DNA of 11,410 nucleotides, taken from the NCBI GenBank assembly GCA_003165615.1, contig PLWR01000100.1, positions 1-11,410 of the forward strand, in the 5' to 3' direction. Within the stretch, counting starts at the first letter, position 1, and every line of letters begins with the position of its first letter. The position numbers and the translations under genes are program-made. The stretch is from Acidobacteriota bacterium. Its GTDB lineage: Bacteria; Acidobacteriota; Terriglobia; UBA7540. The notes under the pieces are model-generated. The model worked only from the letters and a program-made list of their open reading frames with translations, ran no database searches and was not told the DNA's origin. Shown piece by piece: positions 6,962 through 11,410 of the stretch.

Positions 6962-6990
6962 TTGACACGATCATTATTCAATTTTATATT
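6962..6990 (+). promoter_or_regulatory. Near-consensus sigma70 promoter, no obvious gene
   Basis: TTGACA (6962-6967) is followed by a 17-base spacer and TATATT (6985-6990), so 11 of 12 consensus positions match. The spacer is AT-rich. No plausible plus-strand gene follows; the transcript would run through hairpin-rich DNA (GAGGG-AACA-CCCTC near 7002) and then antisense into the gene ending at 7224. It could drive a small RNA or be a chance match. Confidence 0.4.
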
Positions 6991-7081
6991 TCCCCGCCGC
7001 GAGGGAACACCCTCATTGGTTCCTTGCAAGCGGCCGATAAACGATACGGGGAAGTGTCGGGGGCACTGCGAGGGGGCGGAA

Positions 7082-7122
7082 GGCGTGACTTGGGATGCGG
7101 GACTCGAGACACGGGTCACGCC
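7082..7122. repeat. 8-base inverted repeat GGCGTGAC/GTCACGCC
   Basis: GGCGTGAC (7082-7089) and GTCACGCC (7115-7122) are a perfect inverted pair separated by 25 bases. They lie about 92 bp downstream of the orphan promoter and could form a stem in that transcript. Function unknown. Confidence 0.3.
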
Positions 7123-7146
7123 GCCCGGAACAGCGGAGGGAATCCC

Positions 7147-7173
7147 GGCAGGCCGCGGTCCTGCCCGCGCTAC
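7147..7173 (-). repeat. GTAGCG-headed hairpin repeat
   Basis: On the minus strand this reads GTAGCGCGGGCAGGACCGCG and onward. The stem GGCAGG (7147-7152) pairs with CCTGCC (7160-7165) around a 7-base loop, next to GCGCTAC (7167-7173). It has the same head and loop size as the element at 7821-7848 with a different stem. It lies about 50 bp beyond the 3' end of the DUF4287-SRPBCC gene. Confidence 0.45.
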
Positions 7174-7223
7174 CTCTCCGGGGGCAAGCCTGGCCAGGAA
7201 CCGGTCCTTCGTCCTTCCCACGC

Positions 7224-7778
7224 TCAACTATTCAGAAATACTTGCAAGCTCGCGAGCTGCGCGGCCCAATAGGCTTTCATGTTCGCTGCGGCTTTGGCGC
7301 TGGGCAACTTGCTGTGCTGAACCGCCACTTGGGTCTTACTCGCGCCCTGGGAGTAGAAATCGGCCACCACCTGCGTCTCTCCATCCACCCAGGTGAAGCG
7401 GAGAGATTTTTCGGGCGTGGCCTTGCGAATCTCAAATCCCGTATCCTTCAGCCATTGGCAGCGCTTCTCCTTGTCATTCCAGGCATCGTAGAGGGCGGCA
7501 AGTGGCACGGCAAAGGTCTTGCTCTTGGCAATCTCATATCCTTCGGATTTCTCGTGCGGTTTGCGCAAGCCACGAGATTGTTCGTAATTCACGGTCACCA
7601 TCTGCTCCCACCAGGGGCCGAGGCCGTACTTCTCGTGAATGAATGCCACGATCGCTTTATGGTCCAGTTTCTTCGCGCCGGCTTTGTCGAGGATGGCAAA
7701 CCATCCTGCCCATGCTTTGCCGGTTTTGGCCTTCACGGCCGCGTCACTCATTCGAGGTGTAACGTGTGTTTTTGCCAT
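7224..7778 (-). CDS. DUF4287 plus SRPBCC (AHSA1-like) protein
   Basis: A 184-residue cytoplasmic protein with no signal peptide or membrane segment. Residues about 10-72 match the DUF4287 type (VKAKTGKAWAGWFAILDKAG, then KAIVAFIHEKYGLGPWWEQM). Residues about 83-183 look like a helix-grip SRPBCC/AHSA1 domain: FAVPLAALYDAWNDKEKRCQWL, the strand-rich SLRFTWVDGETQVVADFYSQ, and the C-terminal helix AAANMKAYWAAQLASLQVFL. SRPBCC domains bind hydrophobic ligands or act as Hsp90 co-chaperone-like modules; the role here is unknown. ATG 7778 gives the full domain but has no clear Shine-Dalgarno sequence; ATG 7751 is an alternative start just before DUF4287. It follows the ThuA gene on the same strand after a 90 bp gap containing a hairpin repeat, so co-transcription is possible but not shown. 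Confidence 0.8.
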   Translation of the reverse strand: MAKTHVTPRMSDAAVKAKTGKAWAGWFAILDKAGAKKLDHKAIVAFIHEKYGLGPWWEQMVTVNYEQSRGLRKPHEKSEGYEIAKSKTFAVPLAALYDAWNDKEKRCQWLKDTGFEIRKATPEKSLRFTWVDGETQVVADFYSQGASKTQVAVQHSKLPSAKAAANMKAYWAAQLASLQVFLNS

Positions 7779-7820
7779 AGGAGCGTCTCATCGAGTTTCG
7801 GTTGCCAATCAGTGACGAGC

Positions 7821-7854
7821 CGCGGACCTCACGAACAGGTCGCGCTACGCTTGC
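7821..7854 (-). repeat. GTAGCG-headed hairpin repeat between minus-strand genes
   Basis: GCG plus ACCT (7822-7829, with one bulged G) pairs with AGGT plus CGC (7837-7843) around a 7-base loop, followed by GCTACGCTTGC (7844-7854), which also occurs at 61-71. On the minus strand the head is GTAGCGCGACC. It fills much of the 90 bp gap between the ThuA gene (upstream) and the DUF4287-SRPBCC gene, so it would lie within any shared transcript. Confidence 0.5.
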
Positions 7855-7868
7855 CATTGGAAGTCATA

Positions 7869-8660
7869 CTATTTCAAGTCGGCGGGCACGGGAATTGTCA
7901 CATTCCCCGTGGCCGCCCATTCCGTGCCGCGCTCGATGGTCAGGCGAAAGCCGGGGCTGTCCATGGCCTTCACATCATGGCCCAGCGCGGTCTGGAACAC
8001 TCGTCCCGTCCCGTATTTGAGGGTCCAGATGAGCGGCTCATCTTTACCTGAGCCGCAAACTTTGAACTTCTTCCCGCAGTTGGTCGGATCGTCATAGGCG
8101 GTGGCCAGAAGATGGATATTCGGTTGCATGGAGAGTCCCTGATAGAGCTCATCGGTCTCGGCAAAGCTGGCGGGCATGCCTTGGGTGATGGGGTTATCCG
8201 GGTCCACGATTTTGACCGTGTAAGAATGATAGGGGGCATGGGTAGCGGCTTCGCGCCACGTGCCACCCACCAGCTTATCGAATTCATCCCACCCCCAGAA
8301 AGCGTTATTGGCGGAGTGGTAGCTCACCAATCCCTTGCCGTTGCGGACGAAATCGAGCATCGCCTGGCGCGCGCGGTCGTCCCACCACGGCCCGGCGCTC
8401 TGCTTGAAGTCGTTGTAATTGAGCAGCAGCACGTCGTAAGGGGCAAAGGTTTCCGATCCATTGCCGCGGACTTCTTCATTCACGCGGACTTCAAATCGCC
8501 CGGTCTGCTCCAGGATGGCGCGCAGCAACGGCGTGGTAGCGGCCCATTCATGGTTGTTCACGCCGGTGAGAATCAGCACCTTCACTTTGGGCGGCGCCTG
8601 TGCGAGCAACGACCCCACGCTGAAGACGATGGCCAGAACCGCCGGGCAAAATCGCGACAT
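7869..8660 (-). CDS. Secreted ThuA-domain protein
   Basis: A 263-residue exported protein of the ThuA family (trehalose-utilization-like, class I glutamine amidotransferase-like fold), common in polysaccharide-degrading bacteria; the precise activity is unsettled. The N-terminus MSRFCPAVLAIVFSVGSLLA then QA is a Sec signal peptide with likely cleavage after AQA (residue 22). Family motifs follow: VLILTGVNNHEW (28-39), YDVLLLNYNDF (75-85), NGKGLVSYHSANNAFWGWDE (107-126) with LVGGTWRE, TVKIVDPDNPITQGMP (148-163), DELYQGL (170-176), DEPLIWTLKYGTGRVFQTAL (207-226) then GHD, and RGTEWAATGNVTIPVP. I chose ATG 8660 because AGGGGGG lies about 8 bases upstream and the signal peptide begins there; an upstream extension to 8852 runs through intergenic sequence. 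It is divergent from the M20 gene. Confidence 0.88.
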   Translation of the reverse strand: MSRFCPAVLAIVFSVGSLLAQAPPKVKVLILTGVNNHEWAATTPLLRAILEQTGRFEVRVNEEVRGNGSETFAPYDVLLLNYNDFKQSAGPWWDDRARQAMLDFVRNGKGLVSYHSANNAFWGWDEFDKLVGGTWREAATHAPYHSYTVKIVDPDNPITQGMPASFAETDELYQGLSMQPNIHLLATAYDDPTNCGKKFKVCGSGKDEPLIWTLKYGTGRVFQTALGHDVKAMDSPGFRLTIERGTEWAATGNVTIPVPADLK

Positions 8661-8817
8661 GATCAATACCCCCCTGCACATGCGGAAAATTACCGGCGGC
8701 CCTGCGACCGCCAGCGCGGGCAGTATCCTATCACTTTGTTTAAATTGCGGAGGGATTTGTGAGAGCGCCGAAGGCGGAGTCGCTGGTTGCCTGCGTGGGT
8801 TGTGTCGCATTTCGAAC

Positions 8818-8895
8818 GTAGCGCCGTCCTTTAGGGCGGCACTACAGCGCACGTGCTGATCTTAAGGTCAGTGCCGGGCTAAAGCCCGGCGCTAC
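8818..8895. repeat. GTAGCGCCG...CGGCGCTAC double-hairpin repeat
   Basis: Perfect 9-base terminal inverted repeats (8818-8826 and 8887-8895) enclose two hairpins: GCCGTCCT-TT-AGGGCGGC (8823-8840, one G:T pair) and GCCGGGCT-AA-AGCCCGGC (8873-8890, perfect). It lies between the divergent ThuA and M20 genes. It is the clearest copy of the double-hairpin form also seen at 6775-6827. Confidence 0.65.
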
Positions 8896-8967
8896 ACCGC
8901 AAATTTGGACTTCACCCCGACGTGCTTTCCCTTGCCTTGAACTGCCAATTTCCATGATACTTGCATT

Positions 8968-9003
8968 ACCCGCGGCGGGGGCGTTCCGGGAAAAGCCGCG
9001 GGT
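8968..9003 (+). promoter_or_regulatory. GC-rich hairpin in the leader of the M20 gene
   Basis: ACCCGCGGC (8968-8976) and GCCGCGGGT (8995-9003) are perfect 9-base inverted arms with an 18-base loop. The structure ends about 28 bases before the GGGAGG ribosome binding site of the M20 gene. It may be a leader element or another intergenic repeat. There is no T-run. A weak possible promoter (TTGCCT at 8932, GATACT at 8956) lies just upstream. Confidence 0.3.
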
Positions 9004-9042
9004 TGCTATCTCTGAAGAACCAACGTCAATCGGGAGGATCGT

Positions 9043-10401
9043 GTGAGCCGCCGAGCCATTTTTCTTTGCCTCATCCTTATGTGCATGTTCCTGGGTGTTC
9101 CTCCTGCACACAGCCAACAGGCCACGCTGGATGTCCTGCTTGACCGCGAGATGCCGTCGCTTCTTTCCACTTACAAGGCGCTGCACGCTGCCCCCGAGCT
9201 TTCCCATCAGGAAGAAAAGACCTCCGCATTGGTTGCTGCTGAACTCCGCGCCCTGGGGTATACGGTCACCGAGCGCGTGGGCAAATATGCCGAGCATCCG
9301 AGCTGGGTCAGCTACGGCGTGATTGGCGAGCTGAAGAATGGCAACGGCCCCACCGTGTACGTTCGCACCGAACTCGACGCGTTACCCGTGGAAGAGATGA
9401 CCGGACTGCCTTATGCGAGCAAAGTCCGGACGAAGGATGACTCCGGCCGCGAGGTGGGTGTGATGCATGCTTGCGGGCACGACATTCACATCACGTCATT
9501 TCTGGGTACGGCGAAGATGCTGATGGAATTGAAGGACCAATGGCATGGCACGCTGGTGATGCTGGCGCAACCCGCGGAGGAATCCATTGACGGGGCGAAG
9601 GCCATGCTTGACGATGGCCTTTACACGCGCTTTCGGCGGCCGGATTACGTCCTGGCCCTGCACGATGCTCCCTCGGTTGAGGCGGGCAAGGTGGGATTCA
9701 CGCCGGGCTACGCGATGGCCAGCTCGACTTCCGTCGATGTCACTCTGCGCGGCATCGGCGGCCACGGTTCCGCTCCCCAAATGGCCAAGGACCCCATTGT
9801 GGAAGCAGCGCAGTTCATCCTGGGGATACAGACCATCGTGAGCCGGGAAAATTCGCCCTTTGATCCTGCCGTGGTTACGGTGGGTTCCATTCACGGCGGT
9901 ACCCGGTACAACATCATTCCCGATGAAGTGCATTTGCAACTCACTATTCGAACTTATAAGGAGGAGGTGCGGCAGCACATTCTGGCGGCGCTTCAGCGTA
10001 TAGCACAAGGGATAGCCCTCGCGGATGGCATTCCGGAATCGCGAGCCCCGATCATGACCGCCAGCAAGAGTGAATACACGCCGGCAACCTACAACGATCC
10101 GCAATTGACGCTGCGCTTGGCAGAGGCCTTTAAGAAGGCATTGGGGCCAGAAAACGTAGTGCAGTTGCCGCCCGTCATGGCCAGTGAGGATTTCTGCCGC
10201 TTCAGTCTCGAAAATCACCAAATACCGATTTGCCAGTTCACTTTGGGCGCGGTGGATGCGGCGAAGCTGGCGGAGAGCCGACGCACCGGCGTGCCGCTGC
10301 CCGGATTGCACTCGAGTTTATGGGCGCCGATTCCCGAACCGACCCTGCGCACCGGGGTAAAGTCCATGACCAGTGCCGTCCTGGACTTGATGAAAAAGTA
10401 G
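9043..10401 (+). CDS. Secreted M20D family amidohydrolase
   Basis: A 452-residue zinc amidohydrolase/carboxypeptidase of the M20D (hippurate hydrolase/amidohydrolase) family, exported. Sec signal MSRRAIFLCLILMCMFLGVP then PAHS, cleavage near residue 24. Active-site elements: YVRTELDALPVEE (Asp112 of the DALP motif), MHACGHDIHITSFLGTA (Cys144, His146), LAQPAEESIDGAKAML (Glu179, Glu180), ALHDAPS (His207), and near the C-terminus LPGLHSSLWAP (His423). The inserted dimerisation domain spans about 221-335, with GIGGHGSAP (237-245) and GTRYNIIPDE (286-295). All expected metal ligands are present and length is normal, so it should be active on N-acyl amino acids or small peptides; the substrate is not predictable. 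GTG 9043 is the start: GGGAGG (9032-9037) sits 5 bases upstream and the signal peptide begins there. Confidence 0.92.
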   Translation: MSRRAIFLCLILMCMFLGVPPAHSQQATLDVLLDREMPSLLSTYKALHAAPELSHQEEKTSALVAAELRALGYTVTERVGKYAEHPSWVSYGVIGELKNGNGPTVYVRTELDALPVEEMTGLPYASKVRTKDDSGREVGVMHACGHDIHITSFLGTAKMLMELKDQWHGTLVMLAQPAEESIDGAKAMLDDGLYTRFRRPDYVLALHDAPSVEAGKVGFTPGYAMASSTSVDVTLRGIGGHGSAPQMAKDPIVEAAQFILGIQTIVSRENSPFDPAVVTVGSIHGGTRYNIIPDEVHLQLTIRTYKEEVRQHILAALQRIAQGIALADGIPESRAPIMTASKSEYTPATYNDPQLTLRLAEAFKKALGPENVVQLPPVMASEDFCRFSLENHQIPICQFTLGAVDAAKLAESRRTGVPLPGLHSSLWAPIPEPTLRTGVKSMTSAVLDLMKK

Positions 10402-10433
10402 CCCGCCGGAAGTCTCCGTGAAGACTCTGATCT

Positions 10434-10456
10434 GTAGCGGCGATCTCTGATCGCCG
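10434..10456 (+). repeat. GTAGCG-headed minimal hairpin
   Basis: GTAG is followed by CGGCGATC (10438-10445), loop TCT and GATCGCCG (10449-10456), a perfect 8-base stem. It lies 33 bp downstream of the M20 stop codon and looks like the shortest member of the GTAG-headed family. No T-run follows, so it is not a classical terminator. Confidence 0.5.
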
Positions 10457-10814
10457 TTGGCGCACGGACGGAACCACCCCGTCGCTTGGCCAGACAATTC
10501 ACTTGCCCCTCCGAATTCGTCACCAAACCTCGCCGAATATTCATTACTGGTGCCAAGCCGTCGGATGTCTGGTCCGGTTTCAAAGCGCAGGCTTGCCATT
10601 TTCCGGGTCGGGCGTTTCTCCTTCCCCATCCGGCGAAGAACCCACTCAGCAGAGTTTTCGCGTGCGTTACTCGGGCACAATCAGCAAGGTGACATGGCGG
10701 AACCCAGGGTAGGGCGGGTGTTTGAGGAGCCGGCCGGGAAAGCGTCAATCCCGGGCTTTGTGACTTTCCTGCGACGGCCGAAAGCCTCTGCCCTCAAAAA
10801 ATCCGGCCTGAGCA
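10457..10814. other. Gene-less stretch before the M48 gene
   Basis: No ORF here has convincing protein character, and open frames on both strands overlap each other. The only protein-like string is FRVRYSGTISKVTWRNP, ending at a stop at 10712; it faintly resembles the DUF6152 core and could be a decayed remnant. I see no RNA gene. Confidence 0.3.
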
Positions 10815-10843
10815 TTGCATGGTGAGGCAGTCAGAGATACATT
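10815..10843 (+). promoter_or_regulatory. Weak possible promoter for the M48 gene
   Basis: TTGCAT (10815-10820), a 17-base spacer, then TACATT (10838-10843), about 50 bp before the start codon. Only the TTG of the -35 box and 4 of 6 -10 bases match consensus, so this is tentative. Confidence 0.2.
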
Positions 10844-10893
10844 ATCGATCGGTTGGGAAGTCAAGAGGCGAATTCCGGCTAAAAGGAGCACCG

Positions 10894-11410
10894 ATGAAAT
10901 TGCGACCAGTCCTCTCCGCGAGTTTACTCGTTTTCGCACTTTGCTTTTTATTGGCCGCTGCTTGGGGTCAAGAAGCGCCCGGCCCCGGCGCAAAGCCTGC
11001 GACGGCAATGCCGTCGGTGGTCCAGGTTCCACCGCAGGCGCAGCCCTCCGACCATTTCGACGCTGTGGCGGCCACGAACGCATACCTTGCGCAGATTCCC
11101 GCCGATGCGCGCTCGCGTTCCGACGCCTACTTCGAAGGTGGGTATTGGCTGATCCTTTGGGATTTTCTGTATGGCGCGGTAGTTTACGTTCTGCTGTTGC
11201 AGCTTCGATGGTCTGCGGCGATGCGCAACCTGGCCGAACGCATCACGCGATTCAATCCGCTGCAGACGCTGATCTACTGGTCGGAATTCCTCCTGGCTAT
11301 CACACTTCTCACCTTTCCCCTCGCCGTGTATGAGGACTACATCCGCGAGCGCCAGTACGGGCTGGCCACGCAAACGTTCGGGCCGTGGCTCGGCGACCAG
11401 GGCAAGAGCC
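10894..11410 (+). CDS. M48/Ste24-type membrane metalloprotease, N-terminal part
   Basis: The gene runs off the window; 172 residues are visible. It starts MKLRPVLSASLLVFALCFLL then AAAWGQ, a signal peptide or first membrane helix, followed by a proline- and alanine-rich linker (about 27-52). A membrane segment WLILWDFLYGAVVYVLLLQL (85-104) and a second, TLIYWSEFLLAITLLTFPLA (125-144), lead into VYEDYIRERQYGLATQTFGP (145-164) then WLGD. That last block is the signature of the Peptidase_M48_N region of Ste24/CAAX-protease-like enzymes. The zinc-binding HExxH should lie beyond the window and is not seen. The start is well supported: AAAAGGAG (10881-10888) lies 5 bases before the ATG. Likely role is intramembrane-associated proteolysis in envelope quality control, inferred from family only. 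Confidence 0.8.
   Translation, partial: MKLRPVLSASLLVFALCFLLAAAWGQEAPGPGAKPATAMPSVVQVPPQAQPSDHFDAVAATNAYLAQIPADARSRSDAYFEGGYWLILWDFLYGAVVYVLLLQLRWSAAMRNLAERITRFNPLQTLIYWSEFLLAITLLTFPLAVYEDYIRERQYGLATQTFGPWLGDQGKS

Noticed and set aside
6907..7227. Minus-strand ORF of 106 codons in the gap
   Set aside because: The translation is rich in P, R, G and S with no recognisable motif, and it spans palindromic repeats and the promoter-like site.
7095..8051. Long plus-strand ORF of 318 codons
   Set aside because: It overlaps the DUF4287-SRPBCC and ThuA genes on the opposite strand, which have clear family motifs. Its own translation shows no domain.
9496..10311. Minus-strand ORF of 271 codons
   Set aside because: It lies wholly inside the M20 gene, whose catalytic motifs are intact. 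It is an antisense shadow.

Overview
The window looks like chromosomal DNA from a GC-rich, Gram-negative-type soil or sediment bacterium, most plausibly an acidobacterium or a relative in the Acidobacteriota/Verrucomicrobiota/Planctomycetota range. That assignment is an inference from the mix of genes (a secreted ThuA-domain protein, a secreted M20 amidohydrolase, a DUF4287-SRPBCC protein, a URO-D-like enzyme) and from wide gaps filled with palindromic repeats. There is no rRNA or other phylogenetic marker here.

Layout, left to right. 1-736 has no convincing gene; it holds hairpin repeats, one small ORF with a good ribosome binding site, and a terminator-like hairpin. 737-2739 (minus) is a membrane acyltransferase-3 protein with a C-terminal SGNH domain, broken by a one-base frameshift near 1618-1640. 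2740-3361 is a repeat-filled divergent gap with a long imperfect palindrome (2848-3033) and a second GC-rich palindromic element (3148-3207). 3362-4426 (plus) is a UPF0104/flippase-like polytopic membrane protein. 4562-5839 (plus) is a URO-D/corrinoid-methyltransferase-like enzyme. 5840-7223 is a long gene-poor gap with several repeat classes, an AT-rich island carrying a recurring ATA(A/G)TGGAG motif, and a near-consensus sigma70 promoter with no evident gene behind it. 7224-7778 and 7869-8660 (both minus) are a DUF4287-SRPBCC protein and a secreted ThuA-domain protein. 9043-10401 (plus) is a secreted M20D metallo-amidohydrolase. 10894 to the window end (plus) is the N-terminal part of an M48/Ste24-type membrane metalloprotease.

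The genes do not form an obvious single pathway. The acyltransferase-SGNH and flippase-like genes are divergent neighbours and could both act on envelope glycans or lipids. The ThuA and M20 genes are divergent and both encode exported proteins.

The most distinctive property is the density of short palindromic repeats. At least two hairpin families recur: a GTAG-headed family (six likely copies) and a GGCTGGCGCAG family (five copies in two loci). In both, stem sequences differ between copies while pairing is largely kept. I found no defence system, CRISPR array, integrase or transposase, so I do not claim an undescribed multi-gene system. The AT-rich motif array at 6090-6430 and the orphan promoter at 6962-6990 are the best candidates for something undescribed.
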